A DNA stretch of 64,000 nucleotides, taken from positions 372,001-436,000 of the forward strand of contig NZ_BMIA01000004.1 of NCBI RefSeq assembly GCF_014641595.1. The letters are read 5' to 3'. The translations under genes and the position numbers were made by a program. Below the pieces are notes generated by a model. That model made no database searches. It was given only the letters and a program-made list of their open reading frames with translations, and was not told the origin of the DNA. Positions within the stretch are counted from its first letter, which is position 1, and each line of letters starts with the position of its first letter. This document shows, one piece after another, positions 9,577 through 16,934 of the stretch. This stretch comes from Dyadobacter endophyticus (GTDB lineage Bacteria > Bacteroidota > Bacteroidia > Cytophagales > Spirosomataceae).

Positions 9577-10521
9577 ATGCTAACATTCTCATTATCACCG
9601 CTAAGAGCGGCATTTGCGTGTATTTTCGTTGTCGTCTCGGTCAGCAACTCCCTGGCTCAAAGCGCGAATCTTCTGAACACCTACGAACTGGTTCAGGACG
9701 GTGTCAACAATAGCCGCCAACTGCCGGTACCCAAGGGCCCTACCTCCATTCCTCAGACAATGACTTTCTTCTTCAATAAGAACGGAAGTACCGACGAGGG
9801 CATTTATTTCGAGAAGCTGAAATCGGAGCTGTCTGTGACTTTCAGTTTTGACGATCAGCCGTATAATAATGTCCCCCAACATGTAACGGGGATGACTTTT
9901 GGCGCGGCGTCAGGCGCCAGCAGCACGCACGTGCGGTCTGTGCCGGTGGTCAATACCAACTATTATTTTGAAGACACGGCCCGCACAATCTTTACAGCGC
10001 ATCCCCAGGGACCTGCGGGAAAGGGTGTTAATCTGTTGATGAATGCGGGTTTACAGGTATTTCTTTCCGCAAAGCCATTACTTGCAGCCGATGCGCCCAA
10101 GACCGATACAAGCCGGTATTATTACGGGAAGTTACGGCTGCAATTCAACAAGCCGGTCCGCGACCCGGTGATTTCCTTTATCGGCCTTGGCGCGACGACC
10201 AATTTTGGTAATAAGCGCCTCGGTTTCGCCACTGAGCTCGAATTGCAAACACCGGCGGTCGCTTTGACGAAGCTTTCGGGCAGTGAAGAAATGCAGATCG
10301 ACATGAGCAAAAAGAAGGTACTGCATTCCAAAACACCAATTACCGGCAACTGCGGCAGCGGTGCCGCCTGCGGAAGTGTGCTTGTCAAAGGTTCGCAGAT
10401 CACCACGCTGGTCTTCAATGTTTACCTGAGGCCCGACGGCGGCCCGGGTGTGTGGGGAACCGAGAAGGTCAGCAACTCGGGCGATATGTGGCACATTACA
10501 GTATCTCTGCCAGAGCAGTAG
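9577..10521 (+). CDS. Secreted hypothetical protein, 314 aa
   Basis: Starts MLTFSLSPLRAAFACIFVVV and carries a signal peptide cleaved around SNSLAQ (about residue 27), so exported. The rest is Gly/Thr/Asn-rich and beta-like, and looks like the N-terminal module of longer Bacteroidota surface proteins. Two cysteines in NCGSGAACGS could form a disulfide. There is no sorting tail, and the frame stops where such proteins often continue, so it may be a shortened relative. Its last 26 bases overlap the 3' end of the convergent HxlR gene. The 286 bases upstream hold no other gene I can support. Function unknown. Confidence 0.6.
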   Translation: MLTFSLSPLRAAFACIFVVVSVSNSLAQSANLLNTYELVQDGVNNSRQLPVPKGPTSIPQTMTFFFNKNGSTDEGIYFEKLKSELSVTFSFDDQPYNNVPQHVTGMTFGAASGASSTHVRSVPVVNTNYYFEDTARTIFTAHPQGPAGKGVNLLMNAGLQVFLSAKPLLAADAPKTDTSRYYYGKLRLQFNKPVRDPVISFIGLGATTNFGNKRLGFATELELQTPAVALTKLSGSEEMQIDMSKKKVLHSKTPITGNCGSGAACGSVLVKGSQITTLVFNVYLRPDGGPGVWGTEKVSNSGDMWHITVSLPEQ

Positions 10522-10906
10522 CCTCTTTTTGCTCTGCTTTTTCCGAATGCATGATCCGTTGGCGGTGCATTTCACCCCAGGTAATAAGCGACTCAATAAC
10601 CGGCGACAAGGTATCGCTGTAAGGCGTCAGTTCATATTCGATCGAAACCGGAAAGTCGGTGAAGACATTTCGTGTAACAAATCCGTTGATTTCCAGTTCT
10701 TTCAGTTCGTTGGAAAGAACTCTCGCCGATATGCCCCGAATAGCTCTCTGAATGTCGTTGAACCTTTTGTGTCCGTCGGAAAGTGCGATGATGATCCGCA
10801 GCCTCCATTTGCCCCCGATTACATACAATGCATCTCCCGCGGCATTCAGCTTGTTGTAGCATTGCGCCGGGCTGGGTCTGGGACCGTTGTGATGGGTAAA
10901 TGCCAT
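10496..10906 (-). CDS. HxlR-family transcriptional regulator
   Basis: A 136-residue winged-helix regulator. The core reads CYNKLNAAGDALYVIGGKWR, LRIIIALSDGHKRFNDIQRA and GISARVLSNELKELEINGFV, which is the HxlR pattern of a Cys near the N terminus and the K-W-x(4)-I-x-x-L helix. I chose the ATG at 10906 over the upstream one at 10960. The extra 18 residues are not family-like, and they would place the coding region over two direct repeats that look like the operator. HxlR proteins often respond to aldehydes, quinones or thiol stress; the signal here is unknown. It converges with the secreted protein gene downstream. Confidence 0.88.
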   Translation of the reverse strand: MAFTHHNGPRPSPAQCYNKLNAAGDALYVIGGKWRLRIIIALSDGHKRFNDIQRAIRGISARVLSNELKELEINGFVTRNVFTDFPVSIEYELTPYSDTLSPVIESLITWGEMHRQRIMHSEKAEQKEATALAEIL

Positions 10907-10914
10907 TTTGATGT

Positions 10915-10941
10915 TTGCTAACCAAAAGATTATTGCTAACC
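10915..10941 (-). promoter_or_regulatory. Probable autoregulatory operator of the HxlR gene
   Basis: On the plus strand the 9-mer TTGCTAACC occurs twice, at 10915-10923 and 10933-10941, exactly 18 bases apart, just upstream of the chosen HxlR start. Two direct repeats on nearly the same face of the helix fit binding of a dimeric winged-helix regulator to its own promoter. Seen directly; the binding is inferred. Confidence 0.5.
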
Positions 10942-11121
10942 TTTTGTGTATTACTATCATTTGTATAGTAAATGTAGCTGTTTTTTGGCAAAATCAAAAC
11001 GAAAAACAGCGATTGGTAATTTAAATAGGCAGTTTGAGCATTTGCCGGCTGTGGAATAATCAGTGGAAGCGTTTGCGTGGACTATTGCGCGCCCAGCATC
11101 GACTCCCGGGCGTTACGCTTT

Positions 11122-13299
11122 TCAAGGCAATCTGAATGCCATAACAGACCCCGATGGGTTTTCCCTGGTTCCGCCGACGGACAGCGCCACATATTGCTTG
11201 CCGCCACTCATGTACGTGCAGGCGGTTGCGTTCGCGATGCCCGGAAGCGTAGTTTGCCAGACTAGCTTGCCGGTTTTTTTATCAAATGCACGCAGCTTGC
11301 GGTCCTGGGTACCACTAATGAAAATGAGGCCGCCGGCAGTAACAATTGGCCCCGCGGAGCCTTCCTGGCCGGTTTCGGTGGCGCCGTTTTCCTGTCGCTT
11401 TTCATCATTGCCGAGCGTTACCTGCCATTCATATTCGCCGGTGCTGAGGTTGATCGCATTGAGCGTTCCCCAGGGCGGACGCAATGCGGGATTACCCTGA
11501 GGGTCACGGAAATGGCCATAAGCGGTCAGGTTGAGGTATTTATCAGCTCCCTTCCCGGTTTGGCCGGTTTCTTGCTTGGTTACTTTCTCGGAATGCTGCG
11601 GCCGGTCGAAAAGGAATGCGATGATGCCTTTTTCTTTTCCTTTGATCGCCGAAGCGAATGCAGGCATTTTTCCGCCGCCTTTTTTGATCTTATCGAGCGC
11701 TGCTTCGCGCGTCATGCGGTTGCGCAGGCCAATGAGTGACGGATAATTGGGCTCGTCGCCATTTTTGTCCTTGCCATGGCATGCCACACAGTAGGTCATA
11801 TAGAGCGTTTTTCCCTGATCGAAGACCGTCTGGTCTTTCGCTTCCTGTTCCAGGTCAACCTTTTTCATCGACTGGATTTCAGGCGAATCATTGGATTTTA
11901 CAAAAAGCACCGTGGAGACCGGATCGTAAGCAGCGCCGCCCCATTCCGCTCCCCCGCGTGTACCGGGGAGCATCAGCGTGCCTTTGAGGTCGGGAGGAGT
12001 GAAGAGGCCTTCATACCGCATCGAGTGGAATTTCCGGACGATCGAATCGTGCCCCGCTTCGGAATAATGGGTCAGATCCGCTTCGGTCATCCATTGCCGG
12101 GCGAATGGCTTCGGTTTCAGCGGAAACGGCTGTGTGGGTGACGCGTATTCGCCAGGGATATTCGATGCCGGTACTTTCCGTTCCTCGATCGGAAATAGCG
12201 GTTCGCCGGTCTCGCGATTAAAAACAAAAACGAACCCATGTTTGGTAACCTGCGCCACCGCGTCGATTTCCTTTCCCCCACGCCTTACGGTGACCAGGTT
12301 GGGCGGTGCGGGCAAGTCGTAGTCCCAAAGATCATGGTGGACTAACTGATAATGCCAGATGTACTTGCCTGTGGCGGCATCCAATGCCACCACGCTGTTT
12401 CCATAAAGGTTATTGCCTTTTCGGTCGGCTCCATAAAAGTCATAGGACGGGGATCCCAATGCCAGAAAGACGATACCCCGACGAATATCGAGGCTCATTC
12501 CTGCCCAGTCGTTCACACCACCTGCGTATTTATAAGCATCTTTCGGCCAGGTTTCGTACCCAGGCTCGCCTGGCAACGGAATGGTGTGGAATGTCCATTC
12601 AAGTTTGCCGGTCCTGCAATTGTAAGCACGGATATAGCCGGGCTGCGCGCCGTACAATTCGGAAACTTCGGCTCCCATGATCAGTAAATCTTTATAGACA
12701 ATGCCTGGCGAAGTCGGAATAACCGAAATGGTCGAAGGGTCATCGCGAAGGCCGACGTTCATGCTCACATGGCCATTGTCGCCAAAACCCGGGACGGGCT
12801 TTCCTGTGCGCGCGTCGAGTGCAAAAAGGTTATCGCCGCCGGTGAAGAAGATACGTTTGTCCGGCTCCCCGTCGCCACCCTCCCAGTAGGTGACTCCGCG
12901 GCTTACGCCACCGCCTTCCGCGCCCTCAAACGGATCGAATGACCAGATCTGTTCTCCGGTTTCTGCGTTGATGGCATAGGCCCAATGCTTCGCGGACGTC
13001 GTGTACATGACGCCGTCGACAATAATCGGGTTGCATTCGCTGCTGCCTGCGCGGCTGCCTTCCTTCATGTCCTGATAGGCATGCGTCCAGGCGAGTTGCA
13101 ACCGGTAAGCATTCGAGGTGTTGATCTGGTCGAGTTCGGAATAGCTCGTACTTTCCGCGTCGGCCTTGTAAATGCTCCACGAACGGTCGGTTTGCACCCT
13201 GTGTTGATAGGCTACCAGCCCGGAAAATGCGGCGATAGCGGAAAGCGCGAGAAGACTTTTTCTAAAAGGCGGCTTTTGAAATTGGTTAATTCCAAACAT
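11122..13299 (-). CDS. PQQ-dependent dehydrogenase with inserted cytochrome c domain
   Basis: 725 residues. An N-terminal signal/anchor (about 14-34, LLALSAIAAFSGLVAY) sends it to the periplasm. The eight-bladed quinoprotein propeller starts with WSIYKADAESTSYSELDQIN and contains repeated blade motifs of the type DARTGKPVPGFGDNG, NAETGEQIWSF and DKKTGKLVWQT. A cytochrome c domain is inserted near residues 490-560 with the haem motif C504-V-A-C507-H508. This layout matches the Bacteroidota quinoprotein glucose-dehydrogenase group, which oxidises a sugar or alcohol and passes electrons to haem. The exact substrate is not decidable. PQQ synthesis genes are not in the window. Confidence 0.88.
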   Translation of the reverse strand: MFGINQFQKPPFRKSLLALSAIAAFSGLVAYQHRVQTDRSWSIYKADAESTSYSELDQINTSNAYRLQLAWTHAYQDMKEGSRAGSSECNPIIVDGVMYTTSAKHWAYAINAETGEQIWSFDPFEGAEGGGVSRGVTYWEGGDGEPDKRIFFTGGDNLFALDARTGKPVPGFGDNGHVSMNVGLRDDPSTISVIPTSPGIVYKDLLIMGAEVSELYGAQPGYIRAYNCRTGKLEWTFHTIPLPGEPGYETWPKDAYKYAGGVNDWAGMSLDIRRGIVFLALGSPSYDFYGADRKGNNLYGNSVVALDAATGKYIWHYQLVHHDLWDYDLPAPPNLVTVRRGGKEIDAVAQVTKHGFVFVFNRETGEPLFPIEERKVPASNIPGEYASPTQPFPLKPKPFARQWMTEADLTHYSEAGHDSIVRKFHSMRYEGLFTPPDLKGTLMLPGTRGGAEWGGAAYDPVSTVLFVKSNDSPEIQSMKKVDLEQEAKDQTVFDQGKTLYMTYCVACHGKDKNGDEPNYPSLIGLRNRMTREAALDKIKKGGGKMPAFASAIKGKEKGIIAFLFDRPQHSEKVTKQETGQTGKGADKYLNLTAYGHFRDPQGNPALRPPWGTLNAINLSTGEYEWQVTLGNDEKRQENGATETGQEGSAGPIVTAGGLIFISGTQDRKLRAFDKKTGKLVWQTTLPGIANATACTYMSGGKQYVALSVGGTRENPSGSVMAFRLP

Positions 13300-13412
13300 A
13301 AAAGGAAAGCGATGCTTGATCGTAAGGTTTAGGGAAAGCGAATATCGTTGATACTCACGCTTTAAAGGCGTTTAAACGGTCGTTTTACTATTATGAGGGC
13401 AGGAAAGGAGGA

Positions 13413-13441
13413 AAGCGCTCCTGGTTACTTCAGGAGCGCTT
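13413..13441 (-). terminator. Hairpin terminator after the DUF899 gene
   Basis: An 11-bp perfect stem, AAGCGCTCCTG at 13413-13423 and CAGGAGCGCTT at 13431-13441, encloses a 7-base loop. It lies 48 bases past the stop of the leftward DUF899 gene and before the PQQ dehydrogenase. The minus strand continues with TTTCCTCCTTTCC, a weak pyrimidine tract. It probably separates the two leftward transcripts. Confidence 0.6.
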
Positions 13442-13488
13442 CGAAGATTCTGACTATAACGTATCGGAATATAAGGGGGAGGCTGCTG

Positions 13489-14265
13489 CTAATGGCTGCA
13501 ACACCCCGAATCGCCTTTGAAATCTTCATATTTGTCGTGATGGCGCATCCAGTCCATGATACCGTCCTCATTTCTTCCTTTCGGAGTGAGGTCGAGGTAG
13601 TTGTGCGCTCCGATGAGGATGTCGCCGCCACGGGAATAGCTGGAATAAGTGTGGAAAATGTTACCTGCCCGGTCTTTGTAGAACACACTCGTTCCCGGCG
13701 ATTCGGTGCCTTCGTCGTGTTTGGAATATTCAAAGTTATAGTAAATGGTGCCGTTCTTTAGTTGTTCGCTGGTGAAAGACACGTGATAATCATAATTGAA
13801 ATCGCTGCCATTGGAAGACACCCAGTTGAACTTCCAACCCATCCGCTTTTTGAAAGCGAGCAGTTTTTCCAACGGAGCGCGGGAAACGACGACCACCGAC
13901 ACATCGTGGTGCTGCAAATGGAGGTTAGCACCGTCGATATGATCGGCCATGAACGAGCAGCCCGGGCAACCTTCTTCCCATTCCGGGGCAAACATGAAAT
14001 GGTAGATGACGAGCTGGCTTTTGCCGTAGAAGAGATCCGAAAACCATAGTTTCCCCTCCGTGCCTTCGAAAATATAGGCCTTATCGACCTTTACCCAGGG
14101 CAGGGCCCGGCGTTGGCGGCTGAGTTCGTCGTTGAGCCGCGTGAGCTCTTTCTCTTTTTTCAGAAGATCCTTTCGTGCCTTGGTCCATTCTTCGCGGGAT
14201 ACGATCCGGTGCGCTGCAAGGGCGTCTTCCAGGCGCTCTGCCATGGTGTCCAATTGCTTTTCCAT
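13489..14265 (-). CDS. DUF899 family thioredoxin-like protein
   Basis: 258 residues, no signal peptide. The first 60 residues are a charged helical region (TKARKDLLKKEKELTRLNDE). The body has the DUF899 core: RALPWVKVDKAYIFEG, LVIYHFMFAPEWEEGCPGCS, then DGANLHLQHHDVSVVVVSRA and WVSSNGSDFNYDY. The CPGC-like pair sits where thioredoxin-fold proteins have their active cysteines. The C terminus ends CCSH. The family is often annotated as a thioredoxin-like or dithiol-disulfide isomerase protein, without an established substrate. The 251 bases upstream, towards the divergent repeat protein, hold no other gene. Confidence 0.85.
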   Translation of the reverse strand: MEKQLDTMAERLEDALAAHRIVSREEWTKARKDLLKKEKELTRLNDELSRQRRALPWVKVDKAYIFEGTEGKLWFSDLFYGKSQLVIYHFMFAPEWEEGCPGCSFMADHIDGANLHLQHHDVSVVVVSRAPLEKLLAFKKRMGWKFNWVSSNGSDFNYDYHVSFTSEQLKNGTIYYNFEYSKHDEGTESPGTSVFYKDRAGNIFHTYSSYSRGGDILIGAHNYLDLTPKGRNEDGIMDWMRHHDKYEDFKGDSGCCSH

Positions 14266-14516
14266 TGGTTTGCGGGATTTAGTTTAATACAAAACTCACG
14301 AATAAATCAGGTAAACAGCGCGTGTAAAAACGTCTATTTAAGGGGGTGTTTGAGACAAAATGGTTTAGCGACCGCTAACTCCTTGTACACTTTTTGCAGA
14401 TCAGGGATTTGCACGACTAAGTGTTGATTTTAATTCAGGCGACCTGCTTCTGGTATGATTCTTTATCCTCCCAGACCTCATCACTAAAATTTTTCATCAA
14501 CTAAATATAAATCGTC

Positions 14517-15086
14517 ATGAGAGCTTTGAAGTTGAATATCATCGCATTAACTATATTGAGCGGGGCTGCTTTGGGCACCGGCGCAACTTTTGCGCAGACG
14601 ACCACCCCGGCAACTACGCCATCGAGCACGCAGCCAACGACGGTTCCCGGCACGACACAGCCGTCGACCGCGCCCGGCAGTACACCGCAACCGAAAACGG
14701 TCCCTGGTGCTACCGTGCAGCCGTCCGATCTGCCCGGAGCAGTGAGGCCCGGCAATACCACGCAGCCGTCGACCGTGCCCGGTAGCACCACGCAGCCATC
14801 CACCGTGCCATCGAGCACCGTTCCTGGCAGCGCAACCACACCGGGAACGACAACCTCGCCGAGCTCCACCAGCCGGCCTTCGACAGTACCCACAATCCCG
14901 GGCGACCCGAACGCAGTTCAGCGTACAACTGTTCCGGGCAACTTGCAGCAGGGAACAAATCCGAACAGCAACGTACCAAGAACCACGATTCCCGGCGCTA
15001 CCACACAGCCATCGCAGGTTCCTCAAAGCACAACCATTCCGTCATCCACCGTGCCTGGCAGTACTACCACGCCGGTGAAACCGTGA
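14517..15086 (+). CDS. Secreted Thr/Pro/Ser repeat protein
   Basis: 189 residues. A signal peptide (about 1-27, ending GATFAQ) precedes a region that is almost wholly Thr, Pro, Ser, Gly and Val. The repeated unit is close to TTQPSTVPGS, about ten residues long and varied among copies. There is no recognisable folded domain, no sorting tail and no cysteine after the signal. It is probably an extended, possibly O-glycosylated, periplasmic or surface polypeptide. The repetition is in the DNA as well (CAGCCGTCGACCGTGCC-like units), so length variation between strains is likely. Long frames on the opposite strand here are shadows of the repeat. Confidence 0.65.
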   Translation: MRALKLNIIALTILSGAALGTGATFAQTTTPATTPSSTQPTTVPGTTQPSTAPGSTPQPKTVPGATVQPSDLPGAVRPGNTTQPSTVPGSTTQPSTVPSSTVPGSATTPGTTTSPSSTSRPSTVPTIPGDPNAVQRTTVPGNLQQGTNPNSNVPRTTIPGATTQPSQVPQSTTIPSSTVPGSTTTPVKP

Positions 15087-15131
15087 GGGGCTAGTTGGGC
15101 GTGTGAATGATAGTTTTGTAAGTTAAATAGG

Positions 15132-15163
15132 ATAAAGCCGGGCATGTAGGTGTCCGGCTTTAT
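15132..15163 (+). terminator. Hairpin terminator after the repeat protein
   Basis: Stem ATAAAGCCGG (15132-15141) and CCGGCTTTAT (15154-15163), loop of 12 bases. It lies 46 bases after the stop of the Thr/Pro/Ser repeat gene and before the next small gene, with T-rich sequence built into the 3' arm. Confidence 0.65.
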
Positions 15164-15195
15164 TCAGATTTTCTCAACCAAAAACACCATACAAT

Positions 15196-15390
15196 ATGCC
15201 GAGTATAATAAATCGTGATCAGACAGGCCGATTGGAACCGGGAGTGGTTCTGACGGTGTCGGGAGCGGAGTCGGAGAATGATGCCGTGCTGGCGACCGAA
15301 AATTACTTGCGGTCCAACGGGAAGGAATATCTGGCCTTGGCCGTGCCCGAGAAAGGTGAGAATGATACCTATGAAATCCGGCTGGGATAA
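15196..15390 (+). CDS. Small hypothetical protein, 64 aa
   Basis: ATG at 15196, preceded by an AT-rich leader after a terminator hairpin. The product (MPSIINRDQTGRLEPGVVL ... YEIRLG) is acidic, has no signal peptide and reads like a compact alpha/beta domain. The gene ends 10 bases before the convergent gene at 15401. No family recognised. Confidence 0.5.
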   Translation: MPSIINRDQTGRLEPGVVLTVSGAESENDAVLATENYLRSNGKEYLALAVPEKGENDTYEIRLG

Positions 15391-15400
15391 GCAGAGGATG

Positions 15401-15778
15401 CTAGGGTTTTTCTTTGGTCCCTGTTTCGATCTGTTCTTTTTCGAGGCTCATTGCCGCAAACTCTTTCGCCAGGTGGAACCAGTTGTTACCGGCGACGTCG
15501 GCGATCGCCACTACCTTGCCGTGGTGTATTTCTACAAGGACTTTCGAGCTTTTCAGTTCGTCCCAGTTATCGACGCGGCAAACCTGCATGCATCTGAACA
15601 GGAACCTGCCCAGAAAGGGCGGATCAGCAGGCTCGCCCCCGTTTATGCCGGACAAAAATTCTTCATGTCCGCCAAAAGTATATCTAACTCCTTTCACGTT
15701 TAGTTCCAGCTCGGCCGCAACATAAAGTCGTCGGTGGGTATATATATGTACCGCTTTAATTGTTCCGATTTCCATCAT
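15401..15778 (-). CDS. Conserved hypothetical protein, about 126 aa
   Basis: The frame is open from 15847, but the two ATGs at 15773-15778 give a more plausible start (MMEIGTIKAVHIYTHRR). The codons before it look like intergenic sequence (CKKGTSAWFWCPLSPTS). The body contains FGGHEEFLSGINGGEPADPP and FLGRFLFRCMQVCRVDNWDE, a conserved-looking core rich in Gly and aromatic residues. No signal peptide, so probably cytoplasmic. Function unknown; I can name no family with confidence. Confidence 0.6.
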   Translation of the reverse strand: MMEIGTIKAVHIYTHRRLYVAAELELNVKGVRYTFGGHEEFLSGINGGEPADPPFLGRFLFRCMQVCRVDNWDELKSSKVLVEIHHGKVVAIADVAGNNWFHLAKEFAAMSLEKEQIETGTKEKP

Positions 15779-16115
15779 GATTTGCTTTGATGTAGGACTT
15801 AGTGGGCACCAAAACCATGCCGATGTGCCCTTTTTACAAATAAACAACGTTGTTCGGTTTTAGTGAACCGCTTGAACGGCAATATATACGTTTTAGACTT
15901 AAATTGTAGTAGTAATATGACGAATTATTTTGATTTTCGTCGGATTTTGGAAAGGATATTGTAGAAAAACTCGTCAAAATGTTTCAGGATAGTTTCAGCC
16001 CGAGCTTATTTTGATAAATAATTGTAGAAATTCAAGAAAAATATAAGGGTATGAGGATGCGCTTTAAACATCTTTAGTGAGGGTTGTGTAACACAAACGG
16101 CTTTCCTGAGATGCT
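15779..16115. other. AT-rich intergenic region without a supported gene
   Basis: This 337-base stretch separates a leftward and a rightward gene, so it should hold both promoters. It is AT-rich and contains no open frame longer than about 15 codons with a plausible start. No convincing operator or hairpin was seen. Confidence 0.5.
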
Positions 16116-16829
16116 ATGAAAACATTACTGCTTGCTTCACTTGTCCTTCTCCCAACCATTCATGCGAACGCTTCCTTAAACGTCGCGCGCGACCTGGCTA
16201 CCGCTAACATTGAAAATACGCAGGGAGAACGCCAGAATGCCTACCTGTTTCCCGGTTTTGTGAAGGGAATGGTTCATTTCCGGAACGGTACGAAGCGCAC
16301 GGCCCTCCTGAATTACCATCGCCTGGGCGGTCAGATGCAGTTTCTGAACCCGCCGGCAGATACGTTGCTCTTTACGGGCAAATACCTGATCGATTACATT
16401 GAAGTAGAAGAACGCCGGTTCGTGCTCACCGACGAACACTCGGATATGGAGGTGATTGGGACGGCGGGCCGCGTTATGCTGGCAGCTCGGGTACAGCCGG
16501 AACCGGCTGGGAACAAGCTCAGTCATTCGGGACAGCATTTTTCCGCGCTGGAAGGTAACGCTGCGCATGCATTAATGGTCAGCAACCAGGGAGGCAATTT
16601 TCAGTGGGAAAACAATGCATCCGGTCACCGCTGGAAGTTGAAAACCAGTTATTTTCTGATCGACCAGAACAGGGTTGCACATCCCGCGACGCGGCGTGCA
16701 TTCATGGCCGTGTACGCGCGTAACAGACGCCAGCTTACGCACTACCTGCGTGAGAATCGTATCGACTTCGGCAATGCGGACGATCTGCAAAAGCTGCTCG
16801 GCTTTTGTAATGATCTTACCGCCCTTTAA
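16116..16829 (+). CDS. Secreted hypothetical protein, 237 aa
   Basis: Signal peptide about 1-19 (MKTLLLASLVLLPTIHANA). The first half has a beta-rich region with KGMVHFRNGTKRTALLNYHR and LGGQMQFLNPPADTLLF. The C-terminal 50 residues (FMAVYARNRRQLTHYLRENR, IDFGNADDLQKLLGFCNDL) form the helical end often found in uncharacterised Bacteroidota exported proteins. No sorting tail, no lipobox. Probably periplasmic; function unknown. Confidence 0.65.
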   Translation: MKTLLLASLVLLPTIHANASLNVARDLATANIENTQGERQNAYLFPGFVKGMVHFRNGTKRTALLNYHRLGGQMQFLNPPADTLLFTGKYLIDYIEVEERRFVLTDEHSDMEVIGTAGRVMLAARVQPEPAGNKLSHSGQHFSALEGNAAHALMVSNQGGNFQWENNASGHRWKLKTSYFLIDQNRVAHPATRRAFMAVYARNRRQLTHYLRENRIDFGNADDLQKLLGFCNDLTAL

Positions 16830-16934
16830 CTCGAACCTGCCGTTTGAACATTCAAAAAGGAATAGGTGAAGAATTGCCCGCAATTGGTTAAGTTAGCGTA
16901 TTGATAGTGATGTATTTACAGAAAACGGCACGCT

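Noticed and set aside
14501..15026. Long minus-strand frames with Gly/Val/Arg repeats
   Set aside because: They mirror the Thr/Pro/Ser repeat gene; repeats leave all frames open. The plus strand has a signal peptide and a terminator behind it.
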